Under the pieces are notes generated by a model, which was given only the letters and a program-made list of their open reading frames with translations, did not search any database and was not told the origin of the DNA. A stretch of DNA of 64,000 nt, from positions 62,001 through 126,000 of the forward strand of contig DATNEY010000009.1 in assembly GCA_035606665.1 (NCBI GenBank). The letters are read 5' to 3'. Both the position numbers and the translations under genes were made by a program. Below, piece by piece: positions 7,719 through 16,869 of the stretch; position 1 is the first letter of the stretch, and each line of letters begins with the position of its first letter. Source of the DNA: DASUGC01 sp035606665. Its GTDB lineage: Bacteria; Acidobacteriota; Vicinamibacteria; Vicinamibacterales; SCN-69-37.

Positions 7719-10700
7719 ATGACCGGACGCGGTAAGTGGTTGGTTCTGATAATGGCGGTGGCATTTACGCTGCGCGCCAGCGCCCAGACGGTCGCGGTGG
7801 CCCAGTTGTCGGGCACCGTGATTGACGGAACGGGAGGAGCACTCCCGGGCGTCGTTGTGACCGTGACCCAGACGGACACCGGTGTGACCCGCACAGCGGT
7901 CACCGGAACGGACGGCGGTTTTGTGTTCACGAATCTGCCGGTGGGCCCGTACAAACTCGTATCGAAGCTGCAGGGCTTCAGTCCATTCGAACAGACCGGC
8001 ATCACGCTGGCCGTCGGCAACACGCGGTCCGTCAACGTCACGATGAAGATCGGCGCCATGACGGACACCATCAAGGTCGTGGCCGACGCGACACTCGTGG
8101 AAACGCGCAGCATCGGCATGGGCACCGTCGTGCCGCAGGCGCAGATCGTCGGCCTGCCGCTCAACGGCCGCAGCGCGCTGCAGCTCATTGTCCTCGCCGG
8201 CAGCGCAGTCGAAGTGACCGGACTGACGGATGACCGCCAGTATCCAGGCGCCGTGTCGATCGCCGTGGCCGGCGGCACGGGCAACAGCACGATGTACCTC
8301 GTGGACGGCGGCTACAACAACGATCCGCAGAACAATACCGGCAACGCGATTCCGTTCCCGGACGCGCTCCAGGAATTCAACGTCCAGACGGGCGTGCGTG
8401 ACGCCCGTTTCGGCATGTCGACGGGCGCCACGGTCAACGCTGTCACCAAGTCCGGCACGAACAACTTCCACGGCGGCATGTTCGACTTCGCGCGCAACCA
8501 CAATTTCAATGCAATCCGGTATTTCGAGCGCAAGGAAAACGGCGGGCTCGGGCGTGACGACGGGCTTCAGCGCAATCAGTTTGGCGGCACGATCGGCGGA
8601 CCGATCAAGAAAGACAAGTTGTTCTTCTTTTTTGGCACGCAGGTTACGAAGAACCACATCGTTCCTCTGAACAACGACGTGACGGTGCCGACGGCTGAAG
8701 TGCTCGCCGGCGACTTCCGCCGCATCATGTCGGCGGCGTGCCGGGGCGGCACGGCGCGCACCCTTGGCGCGCCATTCGTCAACAACATGATCGACCCGGC
8801 GCTCTACCATCCCATTTCGAAAAAGATACTGAGCATGGTGCCGGTGGCGGACCCGGCCTATGACTCGAACGGCTGCGGCCGGTATCTCCTCGCGCTGCCG
8901 AACGACAGCACCGATCAGCAGTACGTCAGCCGTGTCGACTACCAGATGACGGGCAACAAGCGGGTCTACGTGCGCGACTTCTTCACGCACAACATCCACC
9001 CGGCCGCGTGGGACGCCTCGAGACCGAATCTGCTCGAAACGACCGGCGTCGGCAGGGGCACGCGCGCGTACCAACACACGATTTCGAGCGGCCTGGACTA
9101 CGTGGTCAGCCAGAATCTGTTCGCCTCGACGCGCTTCTCGTACCAGCACACCGCAACGTTCCGCGAACACGGCGCGAACGTGCCGACCTGGGCGTCGCTC
9201 GGCGTCAACACGTGGACCTACACGGTAGGCACGGTCAAGGGCCAGGACTTCCTGCGCGGCGGTCTGTGGAGCTCGGCGTTCACCGGCGTGTTCTATGTCG
9301 ACACGCCGTCGTTGTCACAGGACTTCGACTGGTCCAGGGGCAACCACAGCATCTCGTTCGGCGGCAACTGGACGCGTCCGCATCCGGACGGCGACGGCAC
9401 GTTCCAGAGCAACGGCAACATGGGATTCAGCGGCATCTACACGAGTGGCACGAGCAACGCGAACGGCGGATTGAACATGGCCGACTTCGTCCTCGGCCTG
9501 CCGAACTCGTACCGCGGCGGCGGCAGCCAGATCAACAACGCGTGGGAGCACTCGATCGGTCTCTACGCCGCCGACGTGTGGCGCATCAACCGCAAGCTGA
9601 CGCTCAACTACGGACTGCGCTGGGAGCCGTACATTTCCGCGAAGGACGCCAACGGATTCAACACGGCGTTCATCCGCGAAAACTTCGACAAGGGCATCCG
9701 CAGCTCGGTCTATACGAACGCACCCGTCGGTCTTGTGTTCCCGGGCGATCCGGGCTTTCCGACGGACGGCGGCAACACGCTGAACAAGTGGGCGCAGTTC
9801 GCGCCGCGGTTCGGTCTCGTGTGGGATCCGAAGGGCGACAACCAGCAGACGATCCGCGCCGGCGCCGGCATTTACTACGACGCGCCGAAGCTCTGGGAAA
9901 CCGCGCATCACATGCTGAACCCGCCGTTCGGCAACACCGTTGATGCACTCGTGCCAGGGAACCCGGCACTGTGCCCGGGCAAGCCGAGCAAGAACGGCTG
10001 TCCGCTGGACTTCGTGAATCCGTGGAGCGCCACGCCTGGCGGCGATCCTCAGGCGTACTTCGGTCACCAGGGCGACCCCGTCGTTCTGGCGCCAAGGAAC
10101 GTTTCCTTCCCGTTGAACGGCGTCTACGTCAGCATGCCGATCGACGCGAACCCGATGCGGCAGTACCAGTGGAACCTGGCCTACCAGCGGCAGTTGCCGC
10201 TCGGCATGCTCGCTGAAGTCGCCTACACGGGGAACAAGACCGAGCACACGTGGGTGGCCGGCTACAACGAGAATCCGTCGATTTACATTCCGGGTGATTG
10301 CGTCGCGGGCCAGTACGGTCTGACGGTGCCGGGGCCCTGCTCGAACACGACGACGGCCAACCGCCAGGCGCGCGCGCTCCTGTCGCTGCTCAACCCGACA
10401 GAGGGCAAGTACTACGCAGTCAACGGCGTCGAACAGGCGTACCTCGATGCGACGGGTCACTACCACGGCGTGAAGTTCAGCATGCAGAAGCGGCTCCGTA
10501 ACAACTGGAGCGCGAACGCCAACTACACGCTCAGCAAGTGCATCAACCAGGGCGAGCCGGGCACGGACATCGGCACCACGTTCCCGGTGTCCCTGATCGA
10601 TCCGATCAACAACCCGCACCCGGATCCTCTGTCGAACGAAGGTCCGTGCGTCTCCGACCGCCGCCATAACTTCAACCTCTCAGCCGTCGCGATTACGCCG

Positions 10701-11210
10701 GGCATCGGTCCCGGCTGGCTCAAGACCGTGTTGAAGGACTGGCAGATCGGGTTCATCTACCAGGCGCGCAGCGGATCCCCGATCACGCCGACGACGACCG
10801 GTGACTTTGCGCTGACGAACGGTCCGCAGCGTCCGATCATCGTCTCCGGCGTCAATCCCTACGTCGCCGCGGCCGATCGCACGTGGGCCGTGCTCGGCAG
10901 CGCGCCCTCGCGCGCGTGGTTCAACCTGGCGGCATTCGCGCCGAACACGCCGGGTGTCTGGGGCAACACGCCGAAGGGCTACCTGGTCGGCCCGTCGTAC
11001 TGGAACGCGGACCTCTCGTTCTCGCGCAACCTGAACATGGCGCATGGCCGCCGCGTGGAAATCCGCGTCGAGGCGTTCAACCTGTTCGACAACCAGAACT
11101 GGTCGAATCCGACCGTACAGATCGGATCCACCAGCCTGACGAACGGCCGCGTGACCAATACGACCGGCGACCCGCGGATCATGCAGTTCGCTTTGAAGTT
11201 CAGCTTCTAG
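7719..11210 (+). CDS. Oar-like TonB-dependent receptor with carboxypeptidase-regulatory domain (1)
   Basis: The start is ATG 7719, preceded by GGAGGAG at about 7707-7713; an open frame extends further upstream but that part lacks a signal. The product is 1163 residues. It has a signal peptide (about 1-22, ending ASAQ), a carboxypeptidase-regulatory / beta-sandwich domain (LSGTVIDGTGGALPGVVV onward, to about 110), a plug region with LVDGGYNN and TKSGTNNFHGG, and a long outer-membrane beta-barrel ending LKFSF. The terminal Phe is the usual barrel-assembly signal. It should import a bulky substrate across the outer membrane using TonB energy. The neighbouring catabolic genes suggest the ligand feeds that pathway. 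Confidence 0.9.
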   Translation: MTGRGKWLVLIMAVAFTLRASAQTVAVAQLSGTVIDGTGGALPGVVVTVTQTDTGVTRTAVTGTDGGFVFTNLPVGPYKLVSKLQGFSPFEQTGITLAVGNTRSVNVTMKIGAMTDTIKVVADATLVETRSIGMGTVVPQAQIVGLPLNGRSALQLIVLAGSAVEVTGLTDDRQYPGAVSIAVAGGTGNSTMYLVDGGYNNDPQNNTGNAIPFPDALQEFNVQTGVRDARFGMSTGATVNAVTKSGTNNFHGGMFDFARNHNFNAIRYFERKENGGLGRDDGLQRNQFGGTIGGPIKKDKLFFFFGTQVTKNHIVPLNNDVTVPTAEVLAGDFRRIMSAACRGGTARTLGAPFVNNMIDPALYHPISKKILSMVPVADPAYDSNGCGRYLLALPNDSTDQQYVSRVDYQMTGNKRVYVRDFFTHNIHPAAWDASRPNLLETTGVGRGTRAYQHTISSGLDYVVSQNLFASTRFSYQHTATFREHGANVPTWASLGVNTWTYTVGTVKGQDFLRGGLWSSAFTGVFYVDTPSLSQDFDWSRGNHSISFGGNWTRPHPDGDGTFQSNGNMGFSGIYTSGTSNANGGLNMADFVLGLPNSYRGGGSQINNAWEHSIGLYAADVWRINRKLTLNYGLRWEPYISAKDANGFNTAFIRENFDKGIRSSVYTNAPVGLVFPGDPGFPTDGGNTLNKWAQFAPRFGLVWDPKGDNQQTIRAGAGIYYDAPKLWETAHHMLNPPFGNTVDALVPGNPALCPGKPSKNGCPLDFVNPWSATPGGDPQAYFGHQGDPVVLAPRNVSFPLNGVYVSMPIDANPMRQYQWNLAYQRQLPLGMLAEVAYTGNKTEHTWVAGYNENPSIYIPGDCVAGQYGLTVPGPCSNTTTANRQARALLSLLNPTEGKYYAVNGVEQAYLDATGHYHGVKFSMQKRLRNNWSANANYTLSKCINQGEPGTDIGTTFPVSLIDPINNPHPDPLSNEGPCVSDRRHNFNLSAVAITPGIGPGWLKTVLKDWQIGFIYQARSGSPITPTTTGDFALTNGPQRPIIVSGVNPYVAAADRTWAVLGSAPSRAWFNLAAFAPNTPGVWGNTPKGYLVGPSYWNADLSFSRNLNMAHGRRVEIRVEAFNLFDNQNWSNPTVQIGSTSLTNGRVTNTTGDPRIMQFALKFSF

Positions 11211-11221
11211 ACCCCCATCCG

Positions 11222-11248
11222 TCGCCGGCGGCCTTTATGCCGCCGGCG
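11222..11248 (+). terminator. Hairpin terminator after TonB receptor 1
   Basis: A perfect GC-rich stem: GCCGGCGGC (11224-11232) and GCCGCCGGC (11239-11247) around the loop CTTTAT, starting 13 bases after the receptor stop. No U-run follows. Confidence 0.6.
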
Positions 11249-11266
11249 GCGGCCGGGATACCGTGA

Positions 11267-11279
11267 GGTAACCGTTTCA
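11267..11279. promoter_or_regulatory. Candidate operator, AC-S-GT palindrome copy 5
   Basis: GGTAAC-C-GTTTCA is centred 69 bases before the MFS start at 11342. Its left half equals that of the perfect site at 6046 and its right half equals that of the site at 244. Confidence 0.5.
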
Positions 11280-11341
11280 TCTGTCGCCGCCCGGCGTTTA
11301 CCGTGTCCCTCGGATGCTAGAGTCACGCTCGCAACCAAACC

Positions 11342-12640
11342 ATGTCCGACACGACCGGGGTCCGTCCGACTCGCGCGCGCTGGTTCCCCATTCTGGGACT
11401 GGTGTTCGTCGCCACCCTGATCAACTACCTCGACCGCGCGGTGTTCAGCATCGCCAGGCCGCTGTTTACGAAGGAACTCGACATTTCCCCACTCGTCGCC
11501 GGGACGATGGGGTCCGCGTTCAGCTGGAGCTATGCACTGGCGCAGATTCCGGGCGGCGCCGTGCTCGATCGCTACGGCACGAGAATGGTTTACGGCGTCT
11601 CCCTCATTACCTGGTCGGTGATGACGATGCTGCAGGGCATGGTCAGCACGGTTGGGGCGTTCATCGGACTCCGCGTTGGGCTGGGCGTGTGCGAAGCGCC
11701 GTGCTTCCCGGCCAACAGCCGCGTCCTGAACAGCTGGTTTCCCCAGCACGAGCGTGCGCGCGCCACCAGCATCTATTCCGTCGGCCTGTCAGCCGGTCTG
11801 GCCTTCTTCCTGGTGCCGCTCTTCTGGATCGCCGAGCACTACACCTGGCGCGGCCTGTTCATCGTGGCCGGCGCCATCGGCATCCTGTTCGGCATCGTCT
11901 GGTATGCCTATTATCGAGAGCCGCGAGAGTCGACGTTCGTGAACCAGGCCGAGCTCGACTACATCGCCGCCGGCGGCGGGTTTGCGAAGGTCGGGATCGC
12001 CCAGACGCCGGTCTCGTGGGCGAACATCCTCAAGGTCAGCAAGCTGCGGCCGATCCTGATCATTTCCATCGCCCAGTTCTGCGCCAACACGGTGCTCACG
12101 TTCTTTCTCATCGACTTCGTGAACTACCTGGCCACGCAACGCCACATGGCGTGGATCAAGCTCGGCATCTTCGTCTCGTTTCCGTTCATGGCGGCTGCGG
12201 TCGGCGGTCTCGTCGGGGGCGCGGCCGCGGACTGGATCATCAAGCGCGGCGGCTCGATCAGCTTCGCCAGGAAGCTGCCGGTTGCCCTCGGTCTGACGAT
12301 GGCTTCTTCGCTGGTTCTGGCGAACTGGGTACCGGAAGGCCAGGACAGCATCGTCATCGCGATCATGTCCGTGGCGTTCTTCGGCCAGGGCATGTCGAAC
12401 CTCGGCTGGACGGTCCTCACGGACCTCGCGCCAAAGAGCATGCTCGGCCTCGCCGGCGGCTTCTTCAACATGATCACGAATCTCGCGGGCATCCTGACGC
12501 CACTCATCCTCGGCGTGATTCTGCAGGCGACCGGTTCGTATTTCTACTCGTTGATCTACGTGGCGATCGTTCCGCTCATCGGCGCGGCGCTCTACGTGTT
12601 TGCACTGGGCGAGATCAAGCGCCTGGAGGTTCCCGAGTAG
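11342..12640 (+). CDS. MFS transporter, anion:cation symporter (ACS)-like
   Basis: The 432-residue protein has about twelve hydrophobic segments. Near the N-terminus it carries INYLDRAVFSIA and, between TM2 and TM3, LDRYGTRMVYG, the MFS signature loop. These are typical of the ACS group, whose members import hexuronates, galactonate, glucarate, phthalate or similar organic anions by proton symport. The substrate is therefore predicted to be an anionic compound crossing the inner membrane after TonB uptake. It is nine bases from the VOC gene, so the two are probably one operon, preceded by an AC-S-GT operator candidate. Confidence 0.85.
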   Translation: MSDTTGVRPTRARWFPILGLVFVATLINYLDRAVFSIARPLFTKELDISPLVAGTMGSAFSWSYALAQIPGGAVLDRYGTRMVYGVSLITWSVMTMLQGMVSTVGAFIGLRVGLGVCEAPCFPANSRVLNSWFPQHERARATSIYSVGLSAGLAFFLVPLFWIAEHYTWRGLFIVAGAIGILFGIVWYAYYREPRESTFVNQAELDYIAAGGGFAKVGIAQTPVSWANILKVSKLRPILIISIAQFCANTVLTFFLIDFVNYLATQRHMAWIKLGIFVSFPFMAAAVGGLVGGAAADWIIKRGGSISFARKLPVALGLTMASSLVLANWVPEGQDSIVIAIMSVAFFGQGMSNLGWTVLTDLAPKSMLGLAGGFFNMITNLAGILTPLILGVILQATGSYFYSLIYVAIVPLIGAALYVFALGEIKRLEVPE

Positions 12641-12649
12641 GGCGAAACC

Positions 12650-13015
12650 ATGCCGGTCGATCAGCTGCAACACGTGAACATCCGCTGCGCCGACGTCGAG
12701 GCCGCGAAGGACTTCTACCTGCGCGTTGTCGGGCTCACTGTCGGTCCGCGGCCGCCGTTTCAGTCGGTCGGGTACTGGATGTACGCAGGCGGCAATCCGG
12801 TCGTCCATCTCGTGCAACGTCCCGCGGGAGAAGACGCGGCGGTGGGCCCGGGCAACCTCGATCACGTCGGCTTTCGCGGCGTCGATCTGGAAGGCACGCG
12901 GGCGCAGTTGCGCGGGGCCGGCGTGCCGTTTCGAGAGCAGGTCGTGCCGGGCGACGGCACGGTGCAGATCTTCGTGGTCGATCCGAACGGCCTGAAGGTC
13001 GAACTGAACTTCTAG
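12650..13015 (+). CDS. VOC-family (glyoxalase/dioxygenase fold) protein
   Basis: This 121-residue protein is a typical single-domain VOC protein made of two beta-alpha-beta-beta-beta modules. LQHVNIRCADVEAAKDFY opens module one and LDHVGFRG opens module two. The C-terminal VQIFVVDPNGLKVELNF contains the usual final metal Glu. Candidate metal ligands are His9, His in LDHV and Glu near the C-terminus. The family includes glyoxalases, epimerases such as methylmalonyl-CoA epimerase, and extradiol dioxygenases; the exact reaction is unknown. It sits nine bases after the MFS gene, so it probably acts on the imported compound. It overlaps the convergent regulator gene by four bases. Confidence 0.8.
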   Translation: MPVDQLQHVNIRCADVEAAKDFYLRVVGLTVGPRPPFQSVGYWMYAGGNPVVHLVQRPAGEDAAVGPGNLDHVGFRGVDLEGTRAQLRGAGVPFREQVVPGDGTVQIFVVDPNGLKVELNF

Positions 13016-14796
13016 TCCAGGCCGAGCTTCAGGAGGATGGGGCGGAAACGGGGATCGGAACGCAGCGGGTCGAATCGCGGATCGACCTTGAGCGAGATCA
13101 GGTCGTACGAGCGGTCCTCGCAGGCCTTGGTGAGCCAGTGAAAGCCGAGGTCCACGTCGCCCAGTGCGAACTGGATCCAGGCGAATTCGAGCGGGGAGAC
13201 GTAGCGTTCCCGCGCGTAGGACTCGAGGGTACGCAACACCTCGAGCGCTCGCCGGCGGCGATCCGAAAGCGCGAGAGTGCGGCCGAGCGCGCCGTGCATG
13301 CGCGGCGTCTGAGGCGAGAGGAACACGGCTCGACGGAGGGCCGCAAGGGATTCGTCGAAGTCGCGGCGCTGGGCTTGGATCAGGCCCAGCAACCAGTAGG
13401 CGGGGGCAAAGTGCGGATTGAGCTCGATCGTGTGGTCGCATTGCTCGAGGGCGGTCTCGATGTCTCCGCGATAGAAATGAATCGTGGCGACATCGCGCGC
13501 GATGATCGACGACACGGGATCGAGCGACTCGGCGAGCAGGATTTCCTCGAGCGCCTCGTCCAGCCGGCCCTGCGGCGCGAGGCACGACGCCGCGTACCAG
13601 TGGTGCGCGGTCGGGTATTTCGGATTGAGGCTGATGCCGCGCCGGTACTCGCGCTCGGCGCCCGCCCAATCCCAATGCTGCGTGGCTTTGACGTGCGCGA
13701 GCGACGTGTGCGCTTCCGCGGCGAAATCGTCGAGACGAACGGCCGTCTCGGCGCTCGATCCGGCTTTGGACCACATCTCCGACGGGTTTCTCACGCCGTA
13801 GTGCGCCAGCAGGCCGTACGTGTCGGCCATCCCGCTGTGCGCGAGCGCGTACTGCCCGTCCTCAACGAGGGCGCGCTCGAAGAAATCGAGCGCCTTCCTG
13901 AGGCCCTCCTCGGTGCGCTGACTCAGGTGGTAGCGCCCTTGAAGGTACAGATTCTGCGCGGCAAGATTCGCCGCCGGCCGCTTCGGGCCCGCGCTCCGCG
14001 CCGGGCCGGCCTCGTCCGGCTCGAGCTTCTTCGCCACCGTAGCCGCGACGCGCGCCTGCAGGCCGAAGACGTCCGCAACGACGCCGTCGAGCGATTCGGA
14101 CCAGAGGTAGCAGCCACTCGCGCCGTCGACGAGCTGCACCGCGATCCGCAGCTGATCGCCGGATTGCCGGACGCTGCCGGCGATTACCAGCGCGGCGCCC
14201 GTGCTCGCAGCGTCGTCTCCGCCGGCAGGAACGGCCGCCGCCAGAATGCGCAGGCCGGGAAGCTTGGCCAGGTGATGCACGATTTCTTCACGCAGCCCGT
14301 GGCAGATGCCGTCGAGGCCGGCGCCGGTTCCGTGATTCGCGAACGCGCGCACGTCGATCGTGTTGCTGCTGAGAAGAGCGGTACTGACGGATCGCCGCGG
14401 CTCGGTCGCCGTGTCGCGTCGCCGGATGGTCGGAATGTATCCGCCTTTGGGCAGCTCGATCAGGGTTGGATCGGCCCGGCCTTCCTGCCGGTAGTAGCGG
14501 ACGAGTTTGGCGCGCAACCGCCGCGCCTGGACGCGGACGATCGGATCGGTGCGGGGATCGAACGAGTCCTCCTTGCCGCACACGCGCACGCCGATCACGT
14601 ACTCCTTGAGTTCGTCGGCGCGGCCGGCCGCCGTCTCGCTCACGATGAATGTGAGAAAGCGCTTCAGGCGATCGGATTGATGGAACGTCGCGCTTCGCAG
14701 GATGCGATCGAGCTCTTCATCGGCGGACGCGAGCAGCGACTGCGTTGCAGGCTGCTCGGACGCCGCCTCGGTCTTCGTGGCGCGCGTGGTCGACAT
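13012..14796 (-). CDS. TPR regulator with wHTH-like N-terminal block (paralogue 1)
   Basis: The 594-residue protein has an N-terminal conserved block (about 30-125: HQSDRLKRFLTFIV, LKEYVIGVRVCG, FDPRTDPIVRVQARRLRAKL, then LPKGGYIPTI). The block resembles those of proteins often labelled adenylate cyclase or CadC-like in rhizobia and acidobacteria. A TolB-like middle part (about 135-270) follows, and then eight or more TPR units ending in FDPLRSDPRFRPIL. No cyclase catalytic residues are seen. The role is probably signal-responsive gene control, but this is inferred. The paralogue at 19137-20870 shares the same layout. It is transcribed toward the MFS/VOC operon and away from the PQQ dehydrogenase, with 79 bases between the divergent starts. 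Confidence 0.7.
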   Translation of the reverse strand: MSTTRATKTEAASEQPATQSLLASADEELDRILRSATFHQSDRLKRFLTFIVSETAAGRADELKEYVIGVRVCGKEDSFDPRTDPIVRVQARRLRAKLVRYYRQEGRADPTLIELPKGGYIPTIRRRDTATEPRRSVSTALLSSNTIDVRAFANHGTGAGLDGICHGLREEIVHHLAKLPGLRILAAAVPAGGDDAASTGAALVIAGSVRQSGDQLRIAVQLVDGASGCYLWSESLDGVVADVFGLQARVAATVAKKLEPDEAGPARSAGPKRPAANLAAQNLYLQGRYHLSQRTEEGLRKALDFFERALVEDGQYALAHSGMADTYGLLAHYGVRNPSEMWSKAGSSAETAVRLDDFAAEAHTSLAHVKATQHWDWAGAEREYRRGISLNPKYPTAHHWYAASCLAPQGRLDEALEEILLAESLDPVSSIIARDVATIHFYRGDIETALEQCDHTIELNPHFAPAYWLLGLIQAQRRDFDESLAALRRAVFLSPQTPRMHGALGRTLALSDRRRRALEVLRTLESYARERYVSPLEFAWIQFALGDVDLGFHWLTKACEDRSYDLISLKVDPRFDPLRSDPRFRPILLKLGLD

Positions 14797-14875
14797 CTGC
14801 GACTTAGCGTAGCACCGTGGATGCAGCCCGGATTAGAGGGTATTGGCAACGTGTTCTGCCGGTTGGAGGAATGAC

Positions 14876-16756
14876 ATGACGTCAGGAAAACGTGCGGCGG
14901 CGGCCGCAGCAGTCATTGCCGCCGTGATCGCGGTAACGCAGGCACAGGGTCTGAACGACTGGTCGAGCGTGGCGAAGGATCCGGGCGGATCGAAATTCTC
15001 GCCGTTGACGCAGATCACGCCGGCCAACGTCTCGCAGCTGAAGACCGCCTGGACGTACGACTTCGGCACGGCCGGCCCGTACACGGTGACGCCGATCGTG
15101 AGCAACAACATCCTGTACTTCCCGCTGGGGTCGAACATCGTCGCGCTGCAGGCCGACACGGGCAAGGAGTTGTGGAAGTCGAATCTTGCGGCGATCACGG
15201 CGCTCGGCCCGAATCCATCGGCGGGCGGCCGCGGCATTTCGTACTGGCCGGGCACGCCGGCGACCGGCCCGCGGCTGGTAATCGCGACCACCAACGGATT
15301 CCTGGTCCAGCTCTCCGCGAAGACCGGTAAGGTCGCCATCGGCCCGGCCGCAGTCGTCGACATGGGCAAGGGCATCATGGACAAGTTCGGCGGCGGCGCG
15401 TACTCGATGAACACGCCACCGGCTTTGTACAAGAACACCGCGATTCTCGCCGCACGAACCGGCGAACAGGGTCGCTACGGTATTCCGGGCGATGTGCGTT
15501 CGTTTGATCTCCTGACGGGCAAGGAACTGTGGCGCTTCCACGTGGTGCCACGGCCCGGCGAAGAAAACGAAGGTACCTGGGGCTTGAATGGCTGGCAGGA
15601 TCGCCGCGGACCCGGCGTGTGGGTGCCGATGTCGGTGGATCCGGTGAACGATCTCGTGCTGGTGCCGCTCGGGAATGCGACCGATCAGAACTACGGTAAC
15701 AGCCGTCCGGGCAGCAATCTCTATGCGACGACGCTGCTTGCGCTGCGCGCGTCCACCGGCAAGCGCGTGTGGCATTTCCAGTTGACGCATCACGACATCT
15801 ACGACTGGGACGTCAGCTCTCAGCCCGCGCAGTTCGATGCCACGATCGACGGCAAGAAGATCCCGGCCGTCGCGCAGATGAGCAAGCAGGGCCTGATGTT
15901 CATGTTCAATCGGCTCACAGGCGAGCCGTTGTTCGGCATCGAGGAGCGCCCGGTTCCGCGCTTCGACGCCCCCGGAGATCAGGCGTGGCCGACGCAGCCG
16001 TTCCCGAAAAAGCCCGTAGGCCTGACACGCGACGGCATGACGCGCAAGGAAGTCAGCAGGATCTCGCCGGAGGCGGAGAAGTACTGCACGGAAATCTACG
16101 ACAAGGCCGTCAACTCCGGACCGTACACGCCGTACGGCATGGTGCCGAGTCTGGTGTTCCCCGGATCGGAGGGCGGCGGCTCGTGGGGCGGCGTGGCTAC
16201 CAACTCGACCCTTGGGCTCGTGTTCGTCAACACACGGCATCTCGGCGTCATCGCCCAACTGCAATCGAGCATATCGTCCGGCGTACTCCCGTCATTCGGC
16301 AAGTCGAAGCTTCCGACGACGTTCTACACCGACCCGAGCGGTTATCCGTGCAACGCGCCGCCGTGGTCGGAGATCGTGGCGGTGAGCAGCACGACCGGCG
16401 ACATCGTCTGGAGGACGCCACTCGGCGAATATCCGGAACTGACAGCAAAGGGCGTGCTTGGCACCGGCACCGCGCTGAACGACGGTGGGCCCATTGCCAC
16501 CGCCAGCGGCCTTGTCTTCATTGGCGCCACCGGGGACTTCAGTTTCCGCGCCTTCGATGCGAAGACAGGAAAGGAACTCTGGAAGGCGACGCTCGACAAT
16601 GACGTGCTGATGACGCCGATGACGTACATGGGCGCCAACGGCAAACAGTTCGTCGCGGCGGTGTCCGGCAACGGCGATGCGGCGTTTCATATTCCGGCAC
16701 GCACGGCGCAGGCCGCCAACACCAAGCTCGTCGCGTTCGCACTGAGTACGAAGTAG
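14876..16756 (+). CDS. PQQ-dependent dehydrogenase (glucose-dehydrogenase-like propeller)
   Basis: ATG 14876 is chosen because GGAGGA (14865-14870) lies just ahead of it and it opens a clear signal peptide ending near VTQAQG. The 626-residue mature protein is an eight-bladed quinoprotein propeller: DWSSVAKDPGGSKFSPLTQI at the start, repeated WRF/WKS blade edges, THHDIYDWDVSSQP for the quinone region, and GGSWGGVATN later. No haem motif is present, so it is not a quinohaemoprotein; electrons must go to ubiquinone or to a separate carrier. Periplasmic oxidation of a sugar or alcohol is expected. Co-location with the second epimerase-like gene suggests a shared pathway. Confidence 0.88.
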   Translation: MTSGKRAAAAAAVIAAVIAVTQAQGLNDWSSVAKDPGGSKFSPLTQITPANVSQLKTAWTYDFGTAGPYTVTPIVSNNILYFPLGSNIVALQADTGKELWKSNLAAITALGPNPSAGGRGISYWPGTPATGPRLVIATTNGFLVQLSAKTGKVAIGPAAVVDMGKGIMDKFGGGAYSMNTPPALYKNTAILAARTGEQGRYGIPGDVRSFDLLTGKELWRFHVVPRPGEENEGTWGLNGWQDRRGPGVWVPMSVDPVNDLVLVPLGNATDQNYGNSRPGSNLYATTLLALRASTGKRVWHFQLTHHDIYDWDVSSQPAQFDATIDGKKIPAVAQMSKQGLMFMFNRLTGEPLFGIEERPVPRFDAPGDQAWPTQPFPKKPVGLTRDGMTRKEVSRISPEAEKYCTEIYDKAVNSGPYTPYGMVPSLVFPGSEGGGSWGGVATNSTLGLVFVNTRHLGVIAQLQSSISSGVLPSFGKSKLPTTFYTDPSGYPCNAPPWSEIVAVSSTTGDIVWRTPLGEYPELTAKGVLGTGTALNDGGPIATASGLVFIGATGDFSFRAFDAKTGKELWKATLDNDVLMTPMTYMGANGKQFVAAVSGNGDAAFHIPARTAQAANTKLVAFALSTK

Positions 16757-16764
16757 AAGGCCAA

Positions 16765-16784
16765 GGCGCGCCTTCTGGCGCGCC
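16765..16784 (+). terminator. Hairpin terminator after PQQ dehydrogenase
   Basis: GGCGCGCC, TTCT loop, GGCGCGCC: a perfect 8-bp stem beginning nine bases after the stop codon. There is no U-tract; it runs directly into repeat element E2. Confidence 0.5.
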
Positions 16785-16785
16785 C

Positions 16786-16866
16786 CGCCGGAGCGGCGCG
16801 GGGCACTGGGGCCCCCCGCTAGCGACGGCGCAAGGGGGTCCGCGGGGGCGAAGCCCCCCGGAGAAA
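16786..16866 (+). repeat. Dispersed structured element, copy E2 (both hairpins)
   Basis: Hairpin 1 is at 16798-16819 (GCGGGG / CCCCGC). It is followed by GCTAGCGACGGCGCAA, the word GGGGGTCCGCG, and hairpin 2 at 16844-16858 (GGGGGC-GAA-GCCCCC). The element ends four bases before the ATG at 16870, leaving only GAGAAAAAA as a leader. It aligns along its length with the copies at 36858, 62996 and, inverted, 61784. Confidence 0.6.
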
Positions 16867-16869
16867 AAA

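Noticed and set aside
7632..10667. Long minus-strand open frames opposite TonB receptor 1
   Set aside because: They have no family motifs and are Arg/Val/His-rich; the plus strand has a complete Oar-type receptor with signal peptide and barrel end.
6109..12640. Sulfoacetate degradation (sauS, xsc, sauU-like set)
   Set aside because: An acylating aldehyde dehydrogenase, a ThDP enzyme and an ACS-type MFS carrier are all present, but there is no CoA ligase or phosphotransacetylase, and the ThDP loop sequence is unlike what is expected for Xsc as far as I can tell.
11314..14874. A 3.5-kb open frame on the plus strand across MFS, VOC and the regulator
   Set aside because: It runs out of frame with MFS/VOC and antisense to the TPR regulator, all of which have clear family motifs. 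The Arg/Pro/Ala-rich translation is typical of a shadow frame in high-G+C DNA.
14876..16756. Quinohaemoprotein alcohol dehydrogenase
   Set aside because: No CXXCH motif or cytochrome domain is present; the protein ends after the propeller.
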